Origin: Cyclaneusma minus
Lineage: Eukaryota > Ascomycota > Leotiomycetes > Marthamycetales > Marthamycetaceae
Direction of reading: 5' to 3'
Assembly (NCBI GenBank): GCA_037179335.1
Contig: JAKZHN010000007.1
Location: forward strand, 62,001 to 126,000
DNA length: 64,000 nucleotides
The notes under the pieces were generated by a model that searched no databases, had not been told where the DNA came from, and saw only the letters and a program-made list of their open reading frames with translations. The position numbers were made by a program, and so were the translations under genes. The stretch's first letter is position 1; every line of letters starts with the position of its first letter. Of this stretch, positions 21,975 through 33,819 are shown piece after piece.

Positions 21975-23773
21975 TCATTCCTCAGCCTCCACAATAACAT
22001 CCGGCAGATCCTTAACCTCAACATGCTCCTGCGTCCCCATATCCACAATCCTCACAGCCTCCAGCCCCACAATGCCACTCACAAGCGGCATAAACTTCAC
22101 CTCCACCAAATGACAAGCCTGTGGCGGCAGCGGTCCAATCCTCACATCCGCACTCAAACACACTATCTCCGCGCTCTCCAGCATCGCGTTTTTCTGCATC
22201 GCATGCAACACATTCTCATCCATAACAGCGTCCGCAATTCCCACATCGCGTCTACCATATCCAGTGCTGGGTGGCCTGTTCAGACGCGTTTCCGCACGGC
22301 GGCGACGCGGGATGGCGACGAGAGCGAGTTTGCGCGCGCGGTCGGAGCGGTTGACGGTGAAGACTTGCCAGGTGAAGGGCCGGCCGATGGCAACGGGGGT
22401 TTTGGGACAGGTGAACGTCATGGTTATGCCGAAGTCGGGGATCGATGCGGAACGCTCGTGGCGGGCCATTGCGCCCAGGGAGGGGAGCGAATCGGGCCCG
22501 GGGTTGGTGGTTGATGTTGCTGAGGTGGGGATTTCGAAGGAGGACGAGGAGATGGACAGTTGACTTGGTCGGCGTGCACGGGAGAATGAAGAGGTGGAGT
22601 GGGCAAAAGAGGGATTGACTGGGAGGGTGAAGTCAACTGCCGTCTTCCAACGGGTGGTTATCGGGGGACGGGATGTGGGCGAAAGCTTGACGCGGGCGGT
22701 AATGGAGACGGACAGGACGCGAATGTGAGATTTGACGGGCTCGGATTCATCCGGATGAAGGCGGTAGACAAATGTTGTATCGTCGCGGGGAAGTAATTGA
22801 AGGGGAAGCTGGAGACCCTGAATATCGTTTAGATCTTCCACGGTGCCTCCAGATATCCCCACACTGACAGACTCGATGCTGACCTCACATCCCGCGAAAG
22901 GGGCGACCTCAATGTCCAATGATGCGATCATCGAAAGGTCTCCGGGTGTATTATGGATATTTGTCCTCGAATATCTGATTCGGGCGTTAAGTGCCGGAAA
23001 CACCTTTGAAGATCGATATGAGAGGTTTTTCAATGGCCTCGTCAGCTCTTTCGTGACCTGCGTCGGCACCACGCGGGATACTCGCATAGCAGATAGTCGT
23101 GGCTTTACATTGCCCAGTGCGGGATCATCGTTGAAGGATTCCAGCAAGTTGACTCCAGATGGCATCATGCTCGGCAAGTATTCATCGTCCCTGCCATTTC
23201 CCTCCATTTTGGCGGCAGGCTTCAGATGAGCCGTCGCATTGAAAACCATCGAGGGGCTATGTATGCGCATGCGGACTGGTCTTGACAGCAGCACGGGTAT
23301 CTTCCATACAATCAGAATATGTCCATCTTTGTCGTCCTCGTCGGAGGCCTGGACAATAATCAGGGGATCCTCAGATTCTGGGACAGAACCATTGAATATG
23401 ACTTCGTGACCGGTCTTCGCATCTGGATTATCTGCCGGTGGAGCATTGATAGCTTGTACTTCGAGGGAAATCAAGAGTCGGTTGAGATATAATGGTAGTG
23501 AGCGCTCATCGAAATAGGGGGTTCGGAGGACCAGGTATACATCGAGCGTTTCATCTAATGTCTATCAATAAGTCAGAAAGCGAAATTTGATCCAAGGGAT
23601 ATATGCTTACCAAAAAGGAGGAATTGTCGCTGTTCTATCGAGGAAAGGGGAGAGGCATTCAGAGCTTCTTCAATGTTCACCTCGGTGTCCTGAGGTATGG
23701 TAAGACTGAGCACAGAGCTCTCAACAAAGTCAAGACTCCCTCGGGGCGGAGCCTCTCGTATCTCTTGCGCCAT
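21975..23773 (-). CDS. trs65: TRAPPII complex subunit, Trs65-like
   Basis: Exons 23773-23611 and 23554-21975 (minus strand) flank a 56-base intron (GTAAGC donor, TTAG acceptor), giving 580 residues. Trs65 is a TRAPPII-specific subunit that helps the complex assemble and activate Rab GTPases in Golgi and endosomal traffic. Family-type segments are DETLDVYLVLRTPYFDERSL near the N-terminus, GHILIVWKIPVLLSRPVRMR in the middle, and a C-terminal Ig-like part ending GIVGLEAVRIVDMGTQEHV and DLPDVIVEAEE. A Ser-rich disordered linker (SSFSRARRPSQLSISSSSFE) precedes the C-terminal domain. The assignment rests on recalled family sequence features, so it is a little less secure than the enzymes here. An in-frame ATG at 23821 is an alternative start. 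The gene is divergent from PRP40. Confidence 0.8.
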
Positions 23774-24202
23774 CTTGAAATAATAATATATAAAGTAGCA
23801 GGGGACACTCAGATTCGGCAATGCATGTCGATGCGAAGAGGACAGCGGGACGGAATTGGCGAATCGGGCTCTGGATGTCGATCGAAGCAGCCAGTCAGCG
23901 TATGTGAGTGGAGGAGACGGCGGGAAATCTGGTGACTTTAAAAGCCAATCAACACATTCGAGTTTTGGGAGAGAGGTCTGTTTCGTCCGGTCGAAGCTGC
24001 ATGTTCGCTGTCGGGCACGCGGTCTGGCAGCACGAGCCGCTAACTTTAAATCATTAGCGCCTTTCCGCGCCTAGCGCAATTTTGCTTCCACCGCCCGTGC
24101 AAGTTTGAAGCTCCAGCCGATTACAAGTATTTGCTCAGCGTCTACTCTGCCACCACGGCACCGGCGCTCCTACTCCCAATACCAGTCGCCGTATCCAAAG
24201 TC
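23774..24202. promoter_or_regulatory. Shared divergent promoter, TRS65-like / PRP40
   Basis: These 429 bases separate two divergent start codons, so both promoters must lie here. There is no clear TATA box; CT-rich leader sequence precedes the PRP40 ATG. Confidence 0.6.
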
Positions 24203-26782
24203 ATGAACGGGATCAATGGTCACCCCGCCATGCCTGCCTTGTGGCAGGAGGCGCGCAATACCGACGGTCGCATCTACTACTTCAACACCATCACCAAAGC
24301 CACGCAATGGACCAAGCCCGAGGAGCTGATGACCCCGGCAGAGGTGAGCAGACCGCGTGGTCCAGCTACCTTCAGCTGCAGACTGCTAACTTCTTGTATA
24401 GCGTGCTCTTGCAAATCAGCCATGGAAGGAATACACCGCCGAGGGTGGTCGCAAATACTGGTACAATACCGAGACGAAGCAGAGCTCCTGGGAAATGCCT
24501 GATGTCTACAAGGAGGCCCTCGAGAAGGAGAAGGTCAAGCAGGAGGCCCCAAATCTTCCAGCTGCGCCAACTTTCGTCGCAGGAGCCGGCGGATCGAACC
24601 CCTACGATCATCCACGCGAACGCGAACGCGATCCGCTTCCTGAAGCGCGCCAGATCGCGTATGGTAACGACGTCAATGGCAGCCGCCCTCGAGCTTTTGT
24701 TCCCGCAAACACTGACCCTGACTACTCAACCTATGAAGAAGCAGAGGCGGCCTTTCTCAAGCTCCTCCGAAGGAGTGGGGTACAGCCTGACTGGACGTGG
24801 GAGCAGGCTATGCGATCCATTATCAAGGATCCCCAGTATCGTGCGCTTAAGGACCCGAAAGATCGCAAAGCTGCCTTTGAGAAGTATGCTGTCGAGGTTC
24901 GTCTTCAGGAGAAGGATCGCGCAAAGGAGAGGCTGGCAAAGCTTCGCACAGATTTTGGCACAATGCTGAAAAGTCACCCAGAGATCAAGCACTACACGCG
25001 CTGGAAGACTGCCAAGCCTATCATCGAGGGAGAGACCATTTACCGAAATGCGAAAGATGATGACGAGGCCAGGCAATTATTTGAGGACTACATTATTGAG
25101 CTGAAGAAGACAAACATGGAAGGGGAAGCCGTCACTCGCAAGGCCGCCATGGACGAGCTCGTCAGCATCATGGGAACGCTCAATCTGGAACCATACACGC
25201 GATGGTCAGAGGCTCAAGGTATCATCCACTCGCACGCTCGGTTTTCGAGCGATGACAAGTTCAAGATTCTCACAAAGTCTGACGTATTGACTGTCTTTGA
25301 AAATCACATCAAGTCTCTGGAAAGGACCTTCAATGATGTTCGCCAGCGAGAGAGGAACCAGAAGGCTAGGAAGGAGCGACAGAATCGAGACCGATTCATC
25401 ACTCTCCTGGCGGACCTCAGGAAAAGCGGTAAGATCAAAGCCGGTACTAAGTGGAGCTCGATTTATCCCGTGATCGAATCTGATGACAGATACCTTTCGA
25501 TGCTCGGCCAGCCGGGATCTTCGCCCCTTGATTTATTCTGGGATATTGTCGAGGAGGAAGAACGCGCGCTCCGCAGCACTCGCAACGATGTCCTTGATGT
25601 ACTGGATGTAAGTACATGACATATGTCGAGATTGAGCTGATGCTAACTTTACGCAGGACAAGCGGTTTGAGATCCAGCCCAGGACTACGTTTGACGAGTT
25701 CCTTGCTCTTATGCAGAATGATCGACGCACTGCTAACATTGATCGAGACTCTCTGTCACTGATTTTTGAGCGAGTATGTGAACTCCCGTTGATGAATTTT
25801 TTCCCGGTTGCTGACAGTGTCTCCAGCTGCGAGAAAAGGTCACACGTCGTAATGAAGATGATAGGCACCAATCGGAGCGTCATCAGCATCGTGCGATCGA
25901 TAAGCTTCGTTCTGTGATTAAGCATCTGGAACCGCCGGTCCGTCATGATGATACCTGGGAAAAGGTTCGACCTCGCATCGAGCGCACCGAAGAATTCCTA
26001 GCTGTCACTTCGGAGGAGGCACGCCAGTCAGCCTTTGATAAGACCATTCGCCGCTTGAAAGATCGTATCAGTGACGAGGAAGAGAGAGACCGAATGAAGC
26101 GCCGTGACAGGGCTTCGGTGGATAGGCCACGTGACCGCGACAGGGAGAGGGAAAGGGACAGGGATAGAGGTGAGAGGCCCCATCGCAGCAGTGGTGGGCG
26201 TCACAGAAGCCGCAGCCCGGAGCCAGACATCTACGAAGCAGACCGCCGAAAGGCTATCGCGGACCGAGAGAAGAACTATCGCAAGACCAGTGTTGCAGAT
26301 ACTCTTTTGTCTCCTGGTCGTAGAGGTATTGACCGATCCGACCGTGACCGGGACATTGACAGACCGTACCGCAGTCGCCGAGAGCCGTCCCCACGCTATG
26401 ACCGGGATAGGAGAGACAGCAGAGATGATCGGGACAGGGGATACAGACGGAGAGCGGATCCCAGGTCAGAGATGCCCGAACTCCAATACGGCGATGAACG
26501 GCCTAGCAGTGGTGCCAGACGCCGAAGGCCCGAAAGCGATAATGAAAGCGTTGGCAGCAGGCGTGACTCGAAGGTTTGTGCAATCCCCATTGTGTCAATC
26601 GACACGCATCTTGCTAACTTCCAAAACAGAGAGTCAGAAGAGAGAGAACACCACGTGAGCGTTCCCCTAATGTACCGCGAGACCGCCGACACAAGACTAG
26701 GACTCCACCACCTCCTGAGCCCGCCAAGGAGGAGCCCGCCGTGCATTCCGGCAGCGAGGAGGGTGAAATCGAAGAGGAGTAA
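24203..26782 (+). CDS. prp40: Pre-mRNA-processing factor PRP40 (WW and FF domains)
   Basis: Five exons: 24203-24343, 24402-25607, 25657-25773, 25827-26573 and 26630-26782; introns are 58, 49, 53 and 56 bases, all phase 0, giving 787 residues. PRP40 is a U1 snRNP protein that bridges the 5' splice site and branch-point proteins. WW domain 1 is at about 12-42 (LWQEARNTDGRIYYFN...W) and WW 2 at about 53-84 (PWKEYTAEGGRKYWYN...W). Four or more FF repeats follow from about 165 (AFLKLLRRSGVQPDWTWEQA) to about 560. The tail from about 580 is rich in Arg, Asp and Ser (RDRERERDRDRG), and the protein ends SGSEEGEIEEE. The last intron was placed because only that acceptor opens the Arg/Pro/Glu-rich frame to this acidic end. 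Confidence 0.93.
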
Positions 26783-27184
26783 GGAAGAGGTACTCGCCGT
26801 CATTTGCAAGTACGTATCTATCGCATAGCACTAGTTATTCTCGTGGCTTGATGACCTTCAAAAAGCAGATTGGCGCTTGACAGGTGCCTCGATCACTTAT
26901 TGGGAGAAGATGTAGGATGAAGTCTTGTGGAACGCTTGGTGTGTATATCTGCATTTCTCTTCGTTTTGCTCTTCACAAATGGTAGAGAGCGCGCAATGGA
27001 CGGTGCGCCGAGCTTATGAGATAATCCCCTATTCAGTGAGCCTAGGACCAAAACTGGCACAATAGCAATAGACTGATCTTGACTTGTACTTCATTCTGTG
27101 TTGCAGTCTATGTCCTTGAAGCAATGAAACAAATCCGTAAGGTATCCCTTCCAGGCAGCGCCCAAACAACATCTCACCGACTCC
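26783..27184. other. Convergent intergenic region
   Basis: 3' regions of PRP40 and the P450 locus; nothing else recognised. Confidence 0.5.
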
Positions 27185-29025
27185 TTAGTTTTCCAGACTA
27201 GTATCGAAGCGGCTAAAGACACTTTCCTGTGCCTCCTTCAGCTCCCTCCGCATAGTCTCCCTCTTCTCCTCCGACCTCACACTCGTACTAATCTGAAAAT
27301 CCTTTGCGCAATACAACACCCCATGATCATATCCCTCCACCGGATCCGCAGAAATCGGTATGACATTCCCAGCTTCATCTCTCTTATGTTCAAAATTCAG
27401 ACCCCACAAGAGCTTAGCTACACCTAAGAATAAGCTTCGCTCGGCTAGATGGATACCTGGGCAGAAACGTCGCGCATAGCCGTAGCCAAAATGATCGCGC
27501 GCTGTCCAGTCGGCGCCGCCGAGGTACTTGGACGCTAGTTGGTCGTGCCCGGCGTAGCGCTCGGGGATGAAGTGTTGAGGGTCAGAGTAGACGGAGGGGT
27601 CCATGTGCATTCCCCAGGAATTGAGGACGATGAATGTGCCTTTGGGGATGAATTTGCCTTCGATCCAGTCATCTGGTAAGTTCTGTTAGTACAAGATACT
27701 ATACTTAGGATTTGATGTCACGAGTGTGGCGTAACTTACCTTGGTCGTTGGCGTTGAAGAGAAGTGGTGTTACGGTCCTCCAGCGATGGACTTCTTTCAC
27801 TATTTGGTTGATGTAGGGAAGATCTTTGAGGTCTTCCCAGACGGGTGAGCGCGATGCTGGCACCACGCTGTCAATTTGCGCTTGGGCTTTCTTCTGCACC
27901 TCAGGATAAAGCACCATAGCCTGCACAATAGCAATTGTCAGCGTCGCAGTAGTATCACTCCCAGCCTCCATCGTCACGCCTCCCAAGAAAGCCAGCTGTT
28001 TGAAATCCATGGGCTCTTTTGAACCCTTGTCTTGCTGGTCGAGGACGTTGTCCATGAAAGTGTTTAATCTTTTGCCTGTTGCGCGACGGGATATTACTTT
28101 TTTGAGGGCGTCGCCGTAGAGAGAGTTCATTTGGGCGTTGACGGAGCGGGCGTGTTTTTTGTAGTTGCCGAGGAGGGAAGAGGGGAGGAGCTTGAGCCAG
28201 GGCATGAGGTCGATGGGAGGGGTGGCGCCGGCTTCGAGGACGCTGGAGAAACCTTCCATGATTTTGAAGATGCGTTTGTAGTACGGGGATTCGATGGTGG
28301 GGGTGCGGATTCCGTAGCCTATGATAAGGTATATCAGTAAGTTCTTTTTCTTCGGTTTTTTTGTATGGGGAGTTTTATATTTCATTGTAACTGAGGACAA
28401 ATGACATTGGGGACTTACTGATAGAATTGGCAATGCTGTTCGAAAAGCGTCGAGAATGTTCCATATTCAACTCCGGCTAATCAAGAAAGTCATTGACCAT
28501 CTGAATAGCCTCCGCCGACTGAACCTCCAAGTGGTGATTGTCACACATGCTCTCCATATAATGGCCATGAATCATTCTCCGAAAGTTCCTCCACTTATCC
28601 ACATAGTACATAATCAGCGTATGATTTCCTTCAGTCAGCAAATCATGTGCTATAGTAGCCTCAGGTCTTTGGCTATAGATAGCGCTTTTCTTGTCAATGA
28701 CTGTCTTGATTGGTTTGCGGTCGGTGATCACTGCCATGGTTCCGGAACCGATTTTGAGCGTGTAGAGACCGCCGTACTTGCGCGCCCAGGCGGTGAGTTG
28801 CAGGTACATGTAGGTGGGTTGCATTTGGAGGGCGTTGCCGAGGAAGGGGATTGTGGGGGGGCCGGTGGGCATGGACTTGGTGCGGTGGCCGACGCGGAAG
28901 GCGGATATGAGGATGTATGCTAGGAGGATGGCTAAGGCTGCCATAGGCAGGACCTTGAGATTGAGGAGGGTTTCTGAGGCCATGGTGGATGGTTTGAGAT
29001 TGAGGAGAAGGTTTTTCAAGGCCAT
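27185..29025 (-). pseudogene. Cytochrome P450 with in-frame nonsense codon
   Basis: Exons 29025-28419, 28318-27740 and 27672-27185 (minus strand) would give 557 residues, normal for a fungal microsomal P450 monooxygenase. Introns of 100 and 67 bases have GTAAGT donors. The N-terminus has a membrane anchor (AALAILLAYILISAF) and a Pro-rich hinge (PTGPPTIPFLGN). The I-helix AGSDTTA, the ExxR motif (KEVHR), PERY and the Cys466 haem loop (FGYGYARRFCPG) are present. Codon 183 (28479-28477) is TAG in otherwise continuous homologous sequence (VNDFLD*PELNMEHSRRFSN), and no intron of plausible size can remove it. In the haem loop, Ala replaces the usual Gly four residues before Cys. Both points suggest a recent pseudogene, unless the TAG is a sequencing error or is read through. 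The substrate is unknown. An alternative start is the ATG at 28983. Confidence 0.82.
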
Positions 29026-30340
29026 TTTGGAGGGGTCGGAGCTTGAGATCAGCCGGAAGAATAAGGCTCGACTGAAAGAGTGAGTGAAGGTACCTAGATC
29101 CCTCACCGCTGGAATTTCAGCCTCATTCTGTCCCGCGTATAGGATCCTCACTCGACGCCTCTGCATCCGTCTGACCAAGGGAACGGCATGCAAAATGCAA
29201 ATCTGACGTTAGAATTTTGAACACCGGGGTGAAGCCGAGACAGCGATATTGCGACTGTGCCGGTTTCCTACAGAAGCTGAAGATGATCCGATTTCGAAGT
29301 TGTGGTGTGGAAGGGCTCGTGGTGAGAAATGAGCTTTTAAGTCCGCCCAGCCCCCTACCAACAGATACATATCTTGAAACCGAGAATAATTTCGAGAAAG
29401 TTTTCTTCTAAAGTCAGAGATGAAGGAGTGCACAAACTAGTCGGGCGTCGAATTTCGCAATGAATAGCAGATTGAGCAGCCGCTGGCCAGTAGGATGAGC
29501 ACAACGGGGGCTCCACGATTCTATATCATAAAGGCGGACCCCTTTCATATTTCAAAGGTAAAAAGCGGGAATCGGGTACGGAGTCTGGCGGACATTGCGA
29601 TGGATCGCCATTATATGCGGCTGAGGAATGACGTCGTTTTTTATATCAGCTTCCACTCCCTTTTCCGCGATACTAAGTATTAGGAAATACATACGAGTGT
29701 CGACCGAGAGAGTTGAAGTAGTGCTATGTAGATGGCTGTCAGACTATTTTCAGCGTATTTATGAAGCATGGATGAAACTGGCTTAACAACTTAAGCTTTC
29801 CGGAACAACGGCAGCCGCGCGCATCCACTCATCCCAGACCGTGAGCGGTCTTTGAGGCTGCCCAAACCCCCCTCAGCCTCTCCAACTCGCTTTCATCATC
29901 TTTTCATCATTCCCATCATATATCTGTTATCTCGTACGACCCTGGAAGGCCTGAAGGAGACACAGAATCTGGCACAAGACCCGTCGGCAGGAACGACGAT
30001 CGCTACTGCATCCGAGAGAACCACTGGGCACCGGGGTGGAGCTGCAGTGACGACAGACACAGAGGCAACTGCTGTAACTGCGAACCTTTGCCCATCATGG
30101 TCCTCGAACTCCCTCGACGCCGCTTCCTCAGAACCATCAACAGTCAATACATTTACGGGAAAGTGGTGAGTTGCCCTGTCTGATTTGCATTTTTGACCCG
30201 CTGGCCTTTGATGCCTTGAAACTTCTGGCGCTTTCGGCACTGCAGTTTCGATGCTCCTGATATTCAACGAACAGGACGCTGACTCGTCAATTTTGCATCG
30301 AATACAGCCACTCCTTCACTTCCTCATCTTCCTCATCGAA
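29026..30340. other. 1.3-kb divergent intergenic region
   Basis: Upstream of both the P450 locus and the Mpv17-family gene. No supported gene; frames at 29852-30267 lack splice or domain support. An in-frame ATG at 30251 lies upstream of the chosen Mpv17 start. Confidence 0.5.
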
Positions 30341-31256
30341 ATGGCCATCGTCTCGAGGCTGGTCGCTAAGTTCAACTCCTATTATGCCGAACGACCTGGT
30401 ACGTACCCGACGACTTCCTGGTGGCGCATGGGAACCTAGGGCTGATATAGTGTCTGCAGTCCTCACCATGATGATCACCAACGCCGTGCTTGGTGGCATC
30501 GCGGATACAACCGCACAGTCCATCACAGCCATACGGCAGCGTGCTCTGCGAAAGCCCGGAGGTCTCAACTCTGACGACCCGGACAATACTCTCGCTATGG
30601 AGATCCACGAGCTGGACCGCAAGAACCCCATCAATGACCAAGACCTTATTCCCAACTCGAAGCTGCTGCCGCCTCCTTTCGACTTCGAGCGCTTGACGAG
30701 GTTCATGGCCTACGGATTTCTGATGGCACCCTTGCAGTTCAAGTGGTTCCAATTCTTGTCCCGAGCCTTCCCTATTACAAAGACGAATTCGTTTGGGCCG
30801 GCGATGAAGAGAATGGCTTGCGACCAGTTGATCTTTGCACCGGCTGGTGAGTGGACAGGAGCCCCACTGCCTGACCCCATTACGAGAATACCTGCTGATG
30901 GTTTTTTAATGCTAGGTATCGCTCTGTTCTTCACAGTCATGACCGTTGCTGAGGGTGGAGGTCGACGAGCCGTCGCTCACAAGCTTCGAGACATGTATAT
31001 TCCCACGCTGAAAGCCAACTACCTGATCTGGCCCACCGTACAAATCCTCAACTTCCGTGTCATCCCCATCCAGTTCCAACTAGTAAGCTTCCCCCTATCT
31101 CGTTGTGCACTTCCGATAACTAACACGTTATAATAACAGCCCTTCGTTTCAACCGTGGGTATCGCCTGGACGGCCTACCTCTCCCTCTCGAACGCGGCCG
31201 AAGATGTCGCCGAAGCAAAGTCTGTTCCCCCGTCACCGCGGATCCAACTCCAGTAA
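30341..31256 (+). CDS. Mpv17/PMP22-family membrane protein
   Basis: Four exons: 30341-30398, 30460-30846, 30916-31082 and 31140-31256, with introns of 61, 69 and 57 bases, giving 242 residues. Mpv17/PMP22/Sym1 proteins are four-helix inner-mitochondrial or peroxisomal membrane channel-like proteins. Family marks are an N-terminal YYAERPVLTMMITNAVLGG helix with IADTTAQ, FERLTRFMAYGFLMAPLQ, the segment APAGIALFFTVM, NYLIWPTVQILNFRVIP, and the C-terminal WTAYLSLSNA. A charged insertion of about 60 residues between the first helix and the FERLTRF segment is longer than in Sym1 and is typical of a fungal subgroup, as far as I recall. The organelle cannot be fixed. An upstream in-frame ATG (30251) would add 30 residues; I prefer 30341 because it matches the usual family start. 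Confidence 0.88.
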
Positions 31257-32039
31257 AGGAGAATGAGAGACGGTTAGCTAACGACAATAACGAAGACCTC
31301 GACGGAACATCGGCGGTGCGTGGGATCCAAGCCATAAGAGGCGGCGTAGCGTATGATGATATTTCGGCACGGGGCTTGATGGCATTGGGCATGGTTGCAT
31401 TGGAAGGCGCTCTTCTGCTTTTATCCCAGATCCTGACCTCATTTGGGGCGGTCTTTTTCGAGGGTTCGCTAGTATGGCGTCCGGCGCCTAGATATCTGCC
31501 CTTATGAAAAATGGCAAGGTCTTTCTCGATGCTATGCCTGCTCTCGTCTGCTTGACATACTCTTGGAAGGTCCTGACCTGACCGGCAGCCCTCTTCCTCT
31601 CCCTTCCAATCGCTTTCCTCGGTTTTTCGATGTAAGACTACCAGGTAGTGAAGTGACGTCGTAGAGTTGTTGCCCAGCTAGTCAGTAGCTGTTTCAAGGA
31701 GCTCACCATCTGGCCACCTTCAATTCGAATCATACGAACAACATCGTATGTCGCCATGCTATGTAGTGCATCATGACATAGAGTCCACTCCAGAATCCGG
31801 TTCAGTTGGTGGTGTTGTCAATCGATATCGCATGTTTGATGCTGCAAGGATGATCCCGGGCTAAGCCGAGGAGCTTGCCCACATAGACTGCCCCTCCATC
31901 AGCTGTCTCTTGGTGGGGCAGTCACCTCCTCAGCAAATATTTCATGCCTCCCAAGCTGCAATCACCACTCTACTTCACCCTAACTACTCTCATCGTCCTC
32001 GTTCTCGCCGTATTCTGGCAAGCGACCAACTCTACTACC
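31257..32039. other. Intergenic and PGK promoter
   Basis: Contains the 3' region of the Mpv17-family gene and the PGK promoter. A CT-rich leader precedes the PGK start, as in many highly expressed fungal genes. The PGK frame is open upstream to an ATG at 31944. Confidence 0.5.
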
Positions 32040-33474
32040 ATGTCTCTCTCCAACAAGCTCTCCATCACCGATGTCGACCTCAAGGATAAGCGTGTGCTGA
32101 TCCGGGTGAGTCGATTTGCTTCTGAAACCCACCATTGTTCTCAATCGTATCGGTTGAAGTTGCATGTTCTTGTGAACTGGAAGTAAATACTAAATGATCT
32201 TCTCATACGATAGGTCGACTTCAACGTCCCTCTCGACGCCGACAAGAAGGTCACCAACAACCAGCGTATCGCCGGTGCCGTGCCCACCATCAAGTACGCC
32301 ATCGACAATGGCGCAAAGGCCGTCATCCTGATGTCCCACCTCGGCCGTCCCGATGGCAAGGTCAACCCCAAATACTCTCTCAAGCCCGTCGTGAAGGAGC
32401 TTGAGAAGCTTCTGGGCGGCAAGAAGGTCGAGATGGCTCCAGACTGTGTCGGATCTGAGGTTGAGGAGATCGTGAACAAGGCCTCTGGCGGACAGGTTGT
32501 CTTGCTCGAGAACTTGCGCTTCCACCCTGAGGAGGAGGGTTCTTACAAGGATGAGGAGGGCAAGAAGGTCAAGGCGGATAAGGCTAAGGTTGAGGAGTTC
32601 CGAAAGGGACTGACTAAGTTGGGAGATGTCTACATCAGTGCGTTTCCACATTTTACCCCTTTTTCAACTAACTATACCATGATTCGAAAGCTAATTAACG
32701 ACTCCAGACGACGCATTCGGCACTGCCCACCGCGCCCACAGCTCCATGGTCGGCGTCGACCTTCCCCAAAAGGCCTCCGGCTTCCTCATGAAGAAAGAAC
32801 TCGAGTACTTCGCCAAAGCCCTCGAGTCCCCCCAACGCCCCTTCCTCGCCATCCTCGGCGGCGCCAAAGTCTCCGACAAGATCCAGCTGATCGACAACCT
32901 GCTCGGCAAAGTCAACTCGCTCATCATCTGCGGCGGCATGGCCTTCACCTTCAAGAAAACGCTCGAGAACGTCAAGATCGGCAACTCGCTCTTCGACGAG
33001 GCCGGTTCCAAGACCGTTGGAGATCTTGTTGAGAAGGCTAAGAAGAACAATGTTAAGCTTGTGCTGCCGGTGGACTATGTTACTGCTGATGACTTCAAGC
33101 ATGATGCCAAGACGGGAACTGCTACTGATGAGACGGGTATTCCGGATGGCTGGATGGGTCTGGATTGTGGTCCTAAGTCGATTGAGCTGTACAAGGAGGC
33201 TATCAACGATGCCAAGACCATTCTCTGGAACGGCCCTCCTGGTGTCTTTGAGTTTGAGGCTTTTGCCAACGGTACCAAGAAGACGCTTGATGCTGCGGTT
33301 GATGCGGCTAGCAATGGAAAGATCGTCATCATTGGCGGTGGTGACACTGCGACTGTGGCGGCCAAGTTCGGTGTTGAGGACAAGCTGAGCCACGTTTCTA
33401 CGGGTGGAGGTGCTAGCTTGGAGCTGCTGGAGGGCAAGGAGCTGCCTGGTGTTACCGCCTTGAGCAGTAAGTAA
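32040..33474 (+). CDS. pgk1: Phosphoglycerate kinase
   Basis: Exons 32040-32105, 32214-32637 and 32708-33474, with introns of 108 and 70 bases, give 418 residues, the usual length. It catalyses the ATP-forming transfer between 1,3-bisphosphoglycerate and ADP in glycolysis, in the cytosol. Visible motifs are RVDFNVPLD near residue 22, MSHLGRPDG, ENLRFHPEEEG, NDAFGTAHRAHSSMVG, LGGAKVSDKI, the nucleotide-binding WNGPPGVFEFE, and the C-terminal GGGDTATVA and STGGGASLELLEGK. Codon use is strongly biased, as expected for high expression. The frame is also open upstream: an ATG at 31944 would add 32 residues with a hydrophobic stretch (LTTLIVLVLAVFW). The 32040 ATG gives the standard protein and is preferred. 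Confidence 0.96.
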
Positions 33475-33819
33475 ACTCGAGATTGAGTTGGAGATGAGTG
33501 CGGCACTCTCTGATGCTTTCTGAAAAGACCGGACCAATAGATCGAGTCTTTGAGATGGGTCGGAAATTCCACTTATGGACTGGCATCTGTGAAATCAGTT
33601 TAGATGAGAAATACATACGAGAGCAATCATGGTCACTGTTTCTGCGATGTGCGGCTAGGATTTGTGACTGGCTTAGAGGAAGAAGATGGAGGCACGACGA
33701 TGCTTCATTTTATGTCCTTCTCTAATGGATGACTTTGTGTGTGTCTGTTATTTCGTCCTGCGCCTGAGAAAACCCGACCCGAACCGTGAAACCTGGAATT
33801 GCGTGTGATATTCGCCCAA
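33475..33819. other. Convergent intergenic region
   Basis: 3' regions of PGK and SEM1; nothing else seen. Confidence 0.5.

Noticed and set aside
32695..33537. A 280-codon open frame antisense to PGK
   Set aside because: It mirrors the third exon of PGK, whose strong codon bias removes stops on the other strand. The sense protein is unmistakable.
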